Positions 7,999 to 16,703 of a stretch of 64,000 bases of DNA are shown here, one piece after another (the stretch's first letter is position 1; every line of letters begins with the position of its first letter). Location of the stretch: NCBI RefSeq assembly GCF_007096635.1, contig NZ_VKAA01000003.1, positions 62,001 through 126,000 on the forward strand, given 5' to 3'. The position numbers were made by a program, and so were the translations under genes. The notes under the pieces are model-generated. The model saw only the letters and a program-made list of their open reading frames with translations, searched no databases and was not told the origin of the DNA. This DNA is from Mycolicibacterium sp. 018/SC-01/001. GTDB taxonomy: Bacteria > Actinomycetota > Actinomycetes > Mycobacteriales > Mycobacteriaceae.

Positions 7999-9603
7999 GT
8001 GATGGACCGCAACGGTGGTGACGTCGTCGTCGAGACGTTGACCGCGCTCGGTGCCACCCACGTCTTCGGCATCCCGGGGCAGAACGCGCTGGGCCTGTTC
8101 GATGCCATACGGCGCAGCGACCTGACGTTCGTCAGCTCGCGCGTCGAGAACAATTCGGCGTTCGGCGCCGACGGGTACGCCCGCGCCACCGGCGAGGTCG
8201 GTGTGCTGTTCCTGTCGACCGGGCCGGGTGCGCTGACCGCGCTTGGCGCGCTACAGGAGGCGTACGCGACCGGTGTGCCGGTGCTCGTCATCGCCAGCCA
8301 GGTGCCCCGCGCGTTCCTGGGTCTGCGTCGCGGCGCTCTGCACCAGCTCGACGATCAACCGCGCAGCGCGGTCAACGTCACGAAAAGCACCGCCGTCGCG
8401 CGGACCGGCGCGCAACTGCCGAGCCTGCTCGCCGACGCGTGGGAGCTGGCGCAGTCCGCGCCGGCCGGACCGACATGGGTGGAGATCCCGCAGGACATCC
8501 TGCTGGAGCCGACCGACGTGCCGCCGGTCAGGTCGGTGGACGTGACCGTCGTCGCCCGGGCACCCCGCGGCGACGTGGTCGCCGAAGCGGCCGCCCTGCT
8601 CGACGGCGCACAGCGTCCGGTCATCCTCGCCGGCGGCGGGGTGCGCCGATCGCGCGGCGGGCCCGAGGCGTTGGTCGATCTCGCGGAAGCTGTTGACGCG
8701 CCGGTGGTTTCCACCGTCGGCGGCAAGGGTGCGATCGCCTTCGACCACCCGCTCTCAGCCGCATCCTGGATCGAGGACCGGCACACCACCGACCTGCTCG
8801 CCGACGCCGACGTGCTGCTTGCCGTCGGCACCGCGATGGGCGAGGTGACGAGCAACTACTTCACCCTCGCGCCGCGAGGCCGGATCATCCACGTCGACGC
8901 CGAATCCCGCGTGCTGGCGGCGAATCACCCCGCGCTGGCCGTCCACGCCGACGCCGCGTCGGCGCTGACCGCGATCGGGCAGCGCGTCACCCGGCGGGCC
9001 TCCGGCGACGGGGCCGGCCGGGCACGTGGCCTGCGTGACGCCGTCGAGGCCCGCCTCGCCGCCCAGGACGTCACGGCCGAGCTCGGCCTCATGTCGGCGC
9101 TGCGATCGGCGACTCCTGCTGCGACGCAGACCTTCTGGGACATGACGATCGCCGCGTACTGGGCGTGGTCGGCATGGGACCCGCTCGACGGCGCGTTCCA
9201 CTGCGCTCAGGGCTCGGGTGGGCTCGGATTCGCGTTCCCCGCCGCGGTGGCCGCGGCCATCGGAACCGGCGAGCCGACTCTCGCCGTGTCCGGCGACGGC
9301 GGAGCGATGTACTCGATCGCCGAGCTGGCCACCGCGCGGCAGCACGATGCGGATGTGACGTGGCTGATCGTCGACGACGGCGGCTACGGCATCCTGCGCG
9401 AATACATGACCGACACCTTCGGTCAGGCCACCGCCACCGAGCTCGTCCGACCGGATTTCGTCGCTCTGGCAACGAGTTTCGGCATCCCCGCGACCGCAGC
9501 CACCCTCGACACCGTCGGGACCGCCGTCAGCGCAGCGCTGCGCGAACCCGGTCCTGCGGTCGTCGTCCTGTCCGCAACGCTGCGGATGTTCGCACCCACC
9601 TGA
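7999..9603 (+). CDS. Thiamine-diphosphate-dependent enzyme (acetolactate synthase/decarboxylase superfamily)
   Basis: A 534-residue enzyme with the three domains of the ThDP superfamily. The N-terminal Pyr domain carries the catalytic glutamate in SSRVENNSAFGADGYARATG (about residue 51). A central Rossmann-like domain (about 185-320) and a C-terminal PP domain with the cofactor motif SGDGGAMYSIAEL and DDGGYGIL (about 430-470) follow. GTG at 7999 and ATG at 8002 are both possible starts. No regulatory subunit or branched-chain gene is nearby, so true acetolactate synthase is unlikely; a 2-oxoacid decarboxylase or lyase is more plausible. Twenty bases downstream is a solute symporter, suggesting the pair handles an imported acid. 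Confidence 0.75.
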   Translation: MMDRNGGDVVVETLTALGATHVFGIPGQNALGLFDAIRRSDLTFVSSRVENNSAFGADGYARATGEVGVLFLSTGPGALTALGALQEAYATGVPVLVIASQVPRAFLGLRRGALHQLDDQPRSAVNVTKSTAVARTGAQLPSLLADAWELAQSAPAGPTWVEIPQDILLEPTDVPPVRSVDVTVVARAPRGDVVAEAAALLDGAQRPVILAGGGVRRSRGGPEALVDLAEAVDAPVVSTVGGKGAIAFDHPLSAASWIEDRHTTDLLADADVLLAVGTAMGEVTSNYFTLAPRGRIIHVDAESRVLAANHPALAVHADAASALTAIGQRVTRRASGDGAGRARGLRDAVEARLAAQDVTAELGLMSALRSATPAATQTFWDMTIAAYWAWSAWDPLDGAFHCAQGSGGLGFAFPAAVAAAIGTGEPTLAVSGDGGAMYSIAELATARQHDADVTWLIVDDGGYGILREYMTDTFGQATATELVRPDFVALATSFGIPATAATLDTVGTAVSAALREPGPAVVVLSATLRMFAPT

Positions 9604-9622
9604 GAGCAGACGGGAGAACACC

Positions 9623-11080
9623 ATGGGCAAGCCGCTCGACATCGCGATCATCGTGGTCTATCTGGTGGCCATGCTGGCCTTCGGGTTCTGGGGCAGGACC
9701 AGGACCAAGGATTCGGCGGACTTCCTGGTCGCGGGCCGGCGGCTCGGCCCGACCCTCTACACCGGAACGATGGCCGCCGTGGTGCTGGGTGGGGCGTCGA
9801 CGGTCGGTGGCGTCGGATTGGGCTACAAGTGGGGCCTGTCGGGCATGTGGCTGGTCGTCGCGATCGCCGTGGGCCTGCTCGCGCTGAGCCTGTTCTTCGC
9901 CGGCCGCATCCAGCGACTGCGCGTCTACACCGTGGCCCAGATGCTGACGCTGCGCTACGGCGTGGACGCCACGTCGGCGTCCGGCATCGTGATGGCGGCG
10001 TACACGTTGATGCTGTCGGTCACCTCGACGATCGCGTACGCCACGGTGTTCAATGTGCTGTTCGCGACCGACCGCACCGTATCGGTGATCATCGGCGGTG
10101 CGGTGGTGATGCTGTACTCGGCCATCGGCGGCATGTGGTCGATCACGCTCACCGACATGGTGCAGTTCGTGCTCAAGACGATCGGCATCTTCGCGCTGAT
10201 GCTGCCCTTCACCCTGAGCAAGGCGGGCGGTTTCGCCGGCATCCGCGAGCGTGCGGGCGACGCGGTGTTCGACCTCGGCGCGATCGGATTGCCGACGATC
10301 ATCACGTTTTTCGTCGTCTACAGCTTTGGCATGCTGATCGGTCAGGACATCTGGCAGCGGGTGTTCACGGCGCGCTCGCCGCAGGTGGCCAAGTGGGGCG
10401 GCACAGCCGCAGCCCTGTACTGCGTCTGCTATGGCATCGCGGGGGCGATCATCGGCATGGCGGCGGCGACGTTCCTGCCCGAGGTGGAGGTCCGTGACGA
10501 CGTGTACGCCCAGATCGCGGAAACCATTCTGCCGGTGGGCATCAGCGGTCTGGTGCTGGCTGCGGCCGTCGCCGCGATGATGTCGACCGCGTCGGGAGCG
10601 CTGATCGCCACCGCGACCGTCACCCGTACCGACGTGAAACCGTTGGTGCAGAGGCTGTTCGGCCGGACCCCGGACACCCGGGACGGGGTCGACGACGTGC
10701 ACTCCGACCGGCGCTACGTGGTGGTGCTCGGGGTCGTGGTGATCGTCATCGCCGCGCTGCTCGATGACGTGGTGGCCGCGCTGACGATCGCCTACGACAT
10801 CCTCGTCGGCGGGCTCCTGGTCGCGATCCTCGGCGGCTTCCTGTGGAAGCGCGCCACCGGCGCCGGCGCGCTGTGGTCGATGGCCGTGGGCACCGTGGTC
10901 ACGATCGCCACGATGGTCGTCGTCGGCGACGTGCTGGCCAACGAACCGATCTACTACGGGCTCGCGTCCAGCCTGATCGTGTACGTGGTCGTGAGCCTGG
11001 TGACCCCGCGCACCGACACAGCGGTGCTGGCCGAATGGGACACCCGGCTCGCCGGCCGGCAGGAGATCGAGGCCCGGTAA
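9623..11080 (+). CDS. Sodium:solute symporter family transporter
   Basis: A 485-residue, strongly hydrophobic protein with about 13 membrane segments. The first two helices enclose FWGRTRTKDSADFLVAGRRL, the hallmark loop of the SSS family (PutP/PanF type). A central YSAIGGMWSITLTDMVQF and the helix bearing MMSTASGALIATATVTRTD match the sodium-binding regions. It probably imports an organic acid or similar solute with Na+. Preceded by GGGAG at a normal distance and 20 bases after the ThDP enzyme, it is likely in the same transcript. The substrate is not readable. Confidence 0.85.
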   Translation: MGKPLDIAIIVVYLVAMLAFGFWGRTRTKDSADFLVAGRRLGPTLYTGTMAAVVLGGASTVGGVGLGYKWGLSGMWLVVAIAVGLLALSLFFAGRIQRLRVYTVAQMLTLRYGVDATSASGIVMAAYTLMLSVTSTIAYATVFNVLFATDRTVSVIIGGAVVMLYSAIGGMWSITLTDMVQFVLKTIGIFALMLPFTLSKAGGFAGIRERAGDAVFDLGAIGLPTIITFFVVYSFGMLIGQDIWQRVFTARSPQVAKWGGTAAALYCVCYGIAGAIIGMAAATFLPEVEVRDDVYAQIAETILPVGISGLVLAAAVAAMMSTASGALIATATVTRTDVKPLVQRLFGRTPDTRDGVDDVHSDRRYVVVLGVVVIVIAALLDDVVAALTIAYDILVGGLLVAILGGFLWKRATGAGALWSMAVGTVVTIATMVVVGDVLANEPIYYGLASSLIVYVVVSLVTPRTDTAVLAEWDTRLAGRQEIEAR

Positions 11081-11104
11081 CCGTCTCGGCGCAATTTTGC
11101 GAAA

Positions 11105-11138
11105 GCGCATGCGCAAGCGCTTGCCTACCGCTTAGGCT
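11105..11138 (+). promoter_or_regulatory. Candidate LacI-family operators and promoter for the frc-like operon
   Basis: Two overlapping perfect palindromes, GCGCATGCGC (11105-11114) and GCAAGCGCTTGC (11113-11124), lie 65-85 bases before the first gene of the sugar operon. The second has the CG-centred form common for LacI-family operators. TAGGCT at 11133-11138 is a possible mycobacterial -10, so a bound repressor would block the promoter. The operon encodes its own LacI-type regulator as its last gene. Confidence 0.5.
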
Positions 11139-11188
11139 CCCGTCCAACCGCGGCGCGTCGGGCGTCGCCCGGGGACAAAGGAGTCCAT

Positions 11189-12202
11189 ATGGTCGGCATG
11201 CGCAGGGGCGCCGTGTTCACGATCGGATCGGTGGTGATGGCCGGTTCGCTGGTGCTGGGCATGACCGGATGCAGCGGCGGCTCGGGGTCGGACAGCGTCA
11301 AGGTCGGCCTGATCACCAAGACCGATTCCAACCCGTACTTCGTCAAGGTCCGCGAGGCCGCCCAGGCGCAGGCCGACAAGGACGGCGCCCAGCTGATCGC
11401 GCTCGCGGGTGCCTTCGACGGTGACAACGAAGGCCAGGTCACTGCGATCGAGAACATGGTCGGCCAGGGCGTCAAAGGCATTCTCATCACGCCGAACTCG
11501 TCGACCGGCGTTCTCGACGCGATCAAGCGGGCCCGCGACGCCGGCGTCATCGTCATCGCGCTCGACACGGCGACCGACCCCGAAGACGCCGTCGACGCGA
11601 CCTACGCCACCGACAACAAGGCCGCGGGCGTCAGCCAGGGCAAGTGGGTCAAGGCAGCCATCGGCAACGCCGCCCCCCAGGTCGTCATGCTCGACGGCAC
11701 CCCCGGCGGCACCGTCGACACGTTCCGCCACGACGGCTTCCTCGAAGGCTTCGGCATCACCAACAACTCGCCCGAGATCGTCGGCCAGGAGAACACCAAC
11801 GGCGACCAGACCAAGGCACAGACCGCGATGGAGAACATCCTCCAGCGGGCACCACGCATCAACGCGCTGTACACGATCAACGAGCCGGCTGCCGCAGGCG
11901 CCTACCAAGCCATCCAGTCCGCGGGCCGGGCCGGCCAGATCACGATCGGCTCGATCGACGGCAGCTGCACCGGTGTCGCCGACGTGAAGGCCGGCAAGAT
12001 CGGTGCCACGGTCATGCAGTTCCCCGCCAAGATGGCCGAACTCGGCGTGCAGGCCGTCGTCAAGTTCGCCAAGGACGGCACCAAGCCCAGCGGCTTCAAC
12101 GACACCGGCTCGCAGCTGATCACCGACAAGCCCATGCCCGGCATCGAGTCCAAGGACACCGCCTGGGGCGAGCAGAACTGCTGGGGCACCGCCGGGTCAT
12201 GA
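11189..12202 (+). CDS. frcB: FrcB-like sugar ABC transporter substrate-binding lipoprotein
   Basis: A 337-residue periplasmic-binding protein of the ribose/fructose type. The N-terminus has a signal segment and a lipobox ending at Cys28 (VLGMTGCSGG), so it should be anchored outside the membrane. The mature part starts KVGLITKTDSNPYFVKVRE and includes AFDGDNEGQVTAIENMVGQG and VIVIALDTATDP, close to rhizobial fructose-binding FrcB as remembered. AAAGGAG at 11177-11183 supports the ATG. The stop overlaps the permease start. Fructose is the best guess; related monosaccharides remain possible. Confidence 0.82.
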   Translation: MVGMRRGAVFTIGSVVMAGSLVLGMTGCSGGSGSDSVKVGLITKTDSNPYFVKVREAAQAQADKDGAQLIALAGAFDGDNEGQVTAIENMVGQGVKGILITPNSSTGVLDAIKRARDAGVIVIALDTATDPEDAVDATYATDNKAAGVSQGKWVKAAIGNAAPQVVMLDGTPGGTVDTFRHDGFLEGFGITNNSPEIVGQENTNGDQTKAQTAMENILQRAPRINALYTINEPAAAGAYQAIQSAGRAGQITIGSIDGSCTGVADVKAGKIGATVMQFPAKMAELGVQAVVKFAKDGTKPSGFNDTGSQLITDKPMPGIESKDTAWGEQNCWGTAGS

Positions 12203-13209
12203 CGAACGGCGTTGCACCCCAGACGAAGGCACCACAGACGAAGCCGCCGCTGTCGAGTCGGCTGACCGCGGCGAACCTGCTCCGCGAACCGCTGCTGGGC
12301 CCGCTGGTGGCCCTGGTGCTGGCGATCGTGGTGTTCAGCGTCATCTCGGACTCGTTCCTCGAACCGCAGAACGTGTCGCTGATCCTGCAACAGTCCGTCG
12401 TCGTCGGCATCCTCGCGGTCGGGCAGACGCTGATCATCCTGACCTCGGGCATCGACCTGTCGATCGGCGCCGTCGCGGTCTTCGGCACGATCGTGATGGC
12501 CCAGAGCGCCGGCGCCAACGGGCCGGTGGTCGCGCTGGGCTCCACGCTGCTGGTGTGCGTGGTGTTCGGCGCGCTCAACGGCGGCCTCGTCACCGCGCTG
12601 CGGCTGCCGCCGTTCATCGTCACCCTCGGCACGTTCACCGCGATCCAGGCGGCCACCCGACTGCTCGCCGGGTCGGAAACCTACCGGGTGCCGCCGGGGC
12701 CGCTGACGTTCCTCGGCACGTCGTTCCGCGTCGGTACCTTCTCGACGACGTACGGTGTCGTCGCGATGCTGCTGGTGTATGCCGTTGTCTGGTACGCGCT
12801 CTCGCAGACCGCGTGGGGCAAGCACGTCTACGCCGTCGGCGGTAATCCACAGGCATCGGATCTGTCGGGCATCAAATCCGGCCGGGTGCTGCTGTCGGTG
12901 TACGTCACGACGGGCGTGATCGCCGCGATCGCGGCCTGGGCGGCGTTGGGCCGCATCCCCAATGCCGATCCGAACGCCTACCAGAACGCCAACCTCGAGA
13001 CCATCACCGCCGTGGTGATCGGCGGCACCAGCCTGTTCGGTGGCCGTGGCGGCGTGGTCGGGACACTGGTCGGCACCCTGATCGTCGGCGTCCTGCGCAA
13101 CGGTCTCACCCAGGCCGGGGTCGACAACCTCTACCAGAACATCGCGACCGGCATCCTGGTGATCGTCGCGGTGGCCGTGGATCAATTCACCCGCAGGAGG
13201 TCCCGATGA
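12199..13209 (+). CDS. frcC: FrcC-like sugar ABC transporter permease
   Basis: A 336-residue inner-membrane permease of the RbsC/FrcC family with 8-10 hydrophobic segments. Family landmarks are VGQTLIILTSGIDLSIGAV near residue 75, LRLPPFIVTLGTF around 135, and the cytoplasmic coupling segment KHVYAVGGNPQASDLSGI around 210. The ATG overlaps the frcB stop (ATGA), and the gene's own stop overlaps the ATPase start in the same way. A single permease gene implies a homodimeric channel. The longer upstream reading frame runs inside frcB and is rejected. Confidence 0.85.
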   Translation: MTNGVAPQTKAPQTKPPLSSRLTAANLLREPLLGPLVALVLAIVVFSVISDSFLEPQNVSLILQQSVVVGILAVGQTLIILTSGIDLSIGAVAVFGTIVMAQSAGANGPVVALGSTLLVCVVFGALNGGLVTALRLPPFIVTLGTFTAIQAATRLLAGSETYRVPPGPLTFLGTSFRVGTFSTTYGVVAMLLVYAVVWYALSQTAWGKHVYAVGGNPQASDLSGIKSGRVLLSVYVTTGVIAAIAAWAALGRIPNADPNAYQNANLETITAVVIGGTSLFGGRGGVVGTLVGTLIVGVLRNGLTQAGVDNLYQNIATGILVIVAVAVDQFTRRRSR

Positions 13210-13982
13210 CCCCGGTTCTGGAAGCGCGCGGTCTGGTCAAGAAGTACGGGAACGTCACCGCGATCAACGGTGCCGACTTCGAGTTGCGCGCCGGTGAGGT
13301 GCTCGCCGTCATCGGCGACAACGGCGCCGGCAAGAGCAGTCTCATCAAAGCGCTTGCCGGAGCCGTGATCCCGGACTCGGGTCAGATCCTGATGAACGGC
13401 GAGCCGGTGTCGTTCAAGAACACCCGTGACGCCCGCGCAGCCGGCATCGAGACGGTGTATCAGGACCTGGCCGTGGTCGCCGCCCTCGACATCGCCTCCA
13501 ACCTGTACCTCGGCCGCGAGGTCCGGCGAAAAGGCGTCGCGGGCAGCGTGTTCCGTCGGCTCGACATGCCGCGGATGCGGGAGGACGCCGCCCGGCACCT
13601 GGCCGATCTGAAGATCGGCATCAAAGCGGTCAGCCAAGCCGTCGAGACGCTGTCCGGCGGACAGCGCCAGGGCGTGGCGGTCGCGCGGGCGGCGGCGTTC
13701 GGCCGCGGGGTCATCATCATGGACGAGCCGACCGCCGCGCTGGGCGTGCGGGAATCGGGTCAGGTGATCGACCTGATCACATCCATTCGCGACCGCGGCA
13801 TCCCGGTGGTGCTCATCAGCCACGACATGCCGCACGTCTTCGAGGTGGCCGACCGCATCCACATCCATCGGCTGGGTCAGCGCGCCGGTGTCGTCGACCC
13901 GAAGAAGCGGTCGATGTCCGAGGTGGTGGCCCTGATGACCGGTGCGGAGGAGCCGACCGATGAGGAACGCGCCGGCCTCTGA
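13206..13982 (+). CDS. frcA: FrcA-like single-domain ABC transporter ATPase
   Basis: A 258-residue ABC ATPase with one nucleotide-binding domain: Walker A GDNGAGKSS (37-45), signature LSGGQRQG (149-156), Walker B VIIMDEPTAAL (169-179) and a switch histidine in VLISHDMPHVFEVADR. Most ribose-type importers use a fused two-domain ATPase; the single-domain form with the tail RIHIHRLGQR and MSEVVALMTGAEEP is characteristic of FrcA. It should act as a homodimer with the upstream permease. Start and stop both overlap neighbouring genes. Confidence 0.86.
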   Translation: MTPVLEARGLVKKYGNVTAINGADFELRAGEVLAVIGDNGAGKSSLIKALAGAVIPDSGQILMNGEPVSFKNTRDARAAGIETVYQDLAVVAALDIASNLYLGREVRRKGVAGSVFRRLDMPRMREDAARHLADLKIGIKAVSQAVETLSGGQRQGVAVARAAAFGRGVIIMDEPTAALGVRESGQVIDLITSIRDRGIPVVLISHDMPHVFEVADRIHIHRLGQRAGVVDPKKRSMSEVVALMTGAEEPTDEERAGL

Positions 13983-14874
13983 GCCGCGGGGGGTCTTCGT
14001 CGGTCTGGCCACCCTCGACGTGATCCACCGCATCGCCGAACCGCCCGCAGCCAATCAGAAGATCACCGCGGCAGCGCAATTCGTCGCTGCCGGCGGCCCG
14101 GCCGCCAATGCGGCGGTGACGTTCGCCGCGCTCGGCGGCACCGCGGTGCTCGTCACCGCACTCGGCGCCGAGCCGGTCGCCGACCTCGTGCGCAGCGATC
14201 TGGTCGCCCACGGGGTCGAGGTCATCGACGCCGCCGCGGGGACGTCGCGTCCGGTGCCGGTGTCGAGTGTGTCGGTGGTCGAGGGCACCGGCGACCGCGC
14301 CGTGGTGTCACTCGATGCGGTCGCCTCCGACGTCGCGGCGCCTCCGGCGCTGGACACCCTGATCGCCGGCGCCGACGTCGTCCTCGTCGACGGGCACCAC
14401 CCCGCGATCGGTGTTGCCGCAGCCCGCTCAGCCGTCGCGCAGCAGGTGCCCTGCGTCGTCGACGCGGGCAGGTGGAAGCCGGTGATGGCCGATCTGATCC
14501 GCGAGGGCTCGGACATGGTGTGCTCCGGTGACTTTCGCACCCCGGGCACCGACAGCCCCGAGGTGACCGCCCGCGCCCTCCTCGACGGCGGGGCCCCCAC
14601 TGTGGTGATCACCGCCGGCGCCGAACCGATCCGGTGGTGGTCGGCGGGAGACTCCGGCAGCGTGCCCGTCCCGCGCGTCGAGGTGCGCGACACCCTCGGC
14701 GCCGGGGACGCCTTCCACGGGGCATACTGCTACTTCGGTGCGGCCGGCGTGGTCCGCCTCGACGAGCGCGTCGCCGCGGCGGCACGTGTCGCCGCGCTGC
14801 GGTGCTCGGTGATCGGGCCGCGGGCCTGGCTGGCGGAACTCCCCTCGATCGAAGGCGGCAGCGGTGACCATTGA
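13960..14874 (+). CDS. PfkB/ribokinase-family carbohydrate kinase
   Basis: A 304-residue kinase of the PfkB fold. The N-terminal substrate region reads VFVGLATLDVIHRI and AAGGPAANAAVTFAALGG; the C-terminal catalytic motif is VRDTLGAGDAFHGAYCY, with Asp of GAGD as general base. It would phosphorylate the imported sugar in the cytoplasm. The ATG at 13960 lies inside the end of frcA; an in-frame extension to 13942 is not favoured. The operon holds a second, unrelated kinase next, so the two may phosphorylate different positions or substrates. Confidence 0.82.
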   Translation: MRNAPASEPRGVFVGLATLDVIHRIAEPPAANQKITAAAQFVAAGGPAANAAVTFAALGGTAVLVTALGAEPVADLVRSDLVAHGVEVIDAAAGTSRPVPVSSVSVVEGTGDRAVVSLDAVASDVAAPPALDTLIAGADVVLVDGHHPAIGVAAARSAVAQQVPCVVDAGRWKPVMADLIREGSDMVCSGDFRTPGTDSPEVTARALLDGGAPTVVITAGAEPIRWWSAGDSGSVPVPRVEVRDTLGAGDAFHGAYCYFGAAGVVRLDERVAAAARVAALRCSVIGPRAWLAELPSIEGGSGDH

Positions 14875-15514
14875 GCACGACATCGATGACGCCACCGTCG
14901 AGCAGCTGATCGGGTGGGCGCGCGCACTGGTCACACCCGGCACCCGCCGTATCCTCGGATTGACCGGGGCACCCGGAGCCGGAAAGTCCACGGTTGCAGA
15001 GCAACTGGTGGATGCGCTCGGTCCCGACGACGCGGTGCTCGTGCCGATGGACGGGTTCCATCTGGCCAACGAGGTGCTGATCGACCTGGGTCGCCGCGAC
15101 CGCAAGGGCGCACACGACACGTTCGACGACGACGGGTACGCGCGGCTTCTCACCGCGCTACGCGACCAGCGCGACGGTGATCCCGTGATCTACGCGCCGC
15201 GGTTCCGGCGGGAGATCGAGGAACCCATCGGCTCCTCGATCCCGGTACACGCCTCGACCCCGCTCGTGGTCACCGAAGGCAACTACCTGCTCCTGGATTC
15301 CGGGGCGTGGCCGGCCGCGCGAGCTTGCCTCGACGAGGTGTGGTTCCTCGCGCCGGACACCGATGTCCGGCACGAGCGTCTGGTCCGCCGGCACGAGGCG
15401 TTCGGGAAGACCCCGGAGGAGGCGGAGTTCTGGGCGCTGGGTTCCGATGAACGCAACGCCCAACTGATCGAGTCGACGTCCGCCCGCGCCGACCGGATTC
15501 TTCGGCTGTCATGA
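14864..15514 (+). CDS. P-loop nucleoside/nucleotide-type kinase (FrcK-like)
   Basis: A 216-residue kinase of the uridine kinase/pantothenate kinase type. The Walker A motif GAPGAGKST spans residues 35-43, followed by VLVPMDGFHLANEVL with the catalytic aspartate, and a lid-like arginine segment RFRREIEEPIG. It starts at GTG 14864, overlapping the PfkB kinase stop. Similar proteins sit beside FrcBCA operons in rhizobia, where a sugar-kinase role has been proposed; its phosphoryl acceptor here is not known. Confidence 0.75.
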   Translation: MTIEHDIDDATVEQLIGWARALVTPGTRRILGLTGAPGAGKSTVAEQLVDALGPDDAVLVPMDGFHLANEVLIDLGRRDRKGAHDTFDDDGYARLLTALRDQRDGDPVIYAPRFRREIEEPIGSSIPVHASTPLVVTEGNYLLLDSGAWPAARACLDEVWFLAPDTDVRHERLVRRHEAFGKTPEEAEFWALGSDERNAQLIESTSARADRILRLS

Positions 15515-15524
15515 TCAGGCTGCC

Positions 15525-16526
15525 ATGACCACGATGGGCGACGTCGCGCGGCTGGCGGGGGTGTCGGCGTCGACGGTCTCGCACGTGATCAACGGGACGC
15601 GCCGGGTCGACATCGGGACACGGCGGCGCGTCGAGGCGGCGATCGCCGAGACCGGGTACCGCCGCAACGGCGTGGCCCGCTCGCTGGCGGCGGGGCGCAC
15701 CCACACCGTGGGGCTGTCGATTTCGGCACTGACCAACCCCTATTTCGGCAACCTCGTACATGCGGTCGAGAGGGCGCTCTCCGAAGCCGGATACGTGCTG
15801 ATCGTCGGCGACTCCCATGACGACGCCGAATCGGAGAAACGGGTCACCGACTCGCTGCTGGACCGGCAGGTCGACGGGATGATCGTCGCCCCTGCCGCGG
15901 GTTCGGAGCGGGTGACGCTGCCGACGATCGTGCGCACCGGGACCCCGCTGGTGCTGATCGACCGTGCCGTCGACATCGACTGCGACCAGGTGGGTCCCGA
16001 GAACGTCGAATCGGCCCGCACGCTCACCGAGCACCTGATCGACCACGGGCACCGACGGATCGCCGTCGTGCGCGGCATCGCCGGAATTTCCTCGACCGTC
16101 GAACGATTCGACGGGTACGCGGCGGCGCTGGCCGCCCGCGGCATTCCGCTCGATCCCGCTCTGGTGATCGACGGCGAGTCCAGCACCGACGTCGCGCAGC
16201 GGGCGGTCCGGGCGGCGATGGCCGGTCAGGACCGGCCCACCGCGCTGGTGTCGATGAACAACGCGATGACGATCGGCGCCGTCAAAGCGCTACGCGGCCT
16301 GGGGTTGTCGATCCCGTCCGACGTGGCGTTCGCCTGCTACGACGACTTCGAGTGGTCGGATCTGTTCGAGCCCAAGCTCACCGCCGCGGCCCAGGACGTG
16401 GAGACCATCGGCGCCACCGCGGCGCAGCTGCTGCTGCGCCGGGTCCGCGCGGAAGACGCTGCGGCGCAGCGCATCCAGGTGCCGACGGCCTTCCATCGCC
16501 GCAACTCGTGCGGGTGCCTGCCCTAG
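15525..16526 (+). CDS. LacI-family transcriptional regulator of the sugar operon
   Basis: A 333-residue LacI/GalR regulator. The N-terminal DNA-binding domain reads TMGDVARLAGVSASTVSHV with the hinge GYRRNGVARSLAAGRT. The ligand domain has the usual TVGLSISALTNPYFGNLV start and ends RRNSCGC. It is the last gene of the frc-like operon, 10 bases after the P-loop kinase. It very likely represses the operon through the palindromes before frcB and is induced by the sugar or its phosphate. Confidence 0.88.
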   Translation: MTTMGDVARLAGVSASTVSHVINGTRRVDIGTRRRVEAAIAETGYRRNGVARSLAAGRTHTVGLSISALTNPYFGNLVHAVERALSEAGYVLIVGDSHDDAESEKRVTDSLLDRQVDGMIVAPAAGSERVTLPTIVRTGTPLVLIDRAVDIDCDQVGPENVESARTLTEHLIDHGHRRIAVVRGIAGISSTVERFDGYAAALAARGIPLDPALVIDGESSTDVAQRAVRAAMAGQDRPTALVSMNNAMTIGAVKALRGLGLSIPSDVAFACYDDFEWSDLFEPKLTAAAQDVETIGATAAQLLLRRVRAEDAAAQRIQVPTAFHRRNSCGCLP

Positions 16527-16653
16527 CTGCGTGGGCGGCAGGGTCTAATGTTTTTGATGTTGGCGAGGGTCGTCAGCCACGGTGCGTCACGGAAAGCGCT
16601 GAACATGCACCGTCCGGGTGCCAAGTGCTAACGAAACAATGGCATGACGATTA

Positions 16654-16696
16654 CAGGGGAATCCCTGATGTCCTAGCGTCTCTCAGCGGATAGATT
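16654..16696 (+). promoter_or_regulatory. Candidate leaderless promoter and inverted repeat before the DUF4242-like gene
   Basis: TAGATT at 16691-16696 has the mycobacterial TANNNT form and lies 7 bases before the ATG at 16704, with no Shine-Dalgarno sequence, so the mRNA would begin at the start codon. An inverted repeat CAGGG-GAAT-CCCTG (16654-16667) sits just upstream of the expected -35 and may bind a regulator. Confidence 0.45.
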
Positions 16697-16703
16697 GGTT
16701 CCG

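Noticed and set aside
7999..9603. Annotation as acetolactate synthase large subunit (ilvB)
   Set aside because: No small subunit or branched-chain genes nearby, and the DDGGYG cofactor segment and context differ; only the superfamily call is safe.
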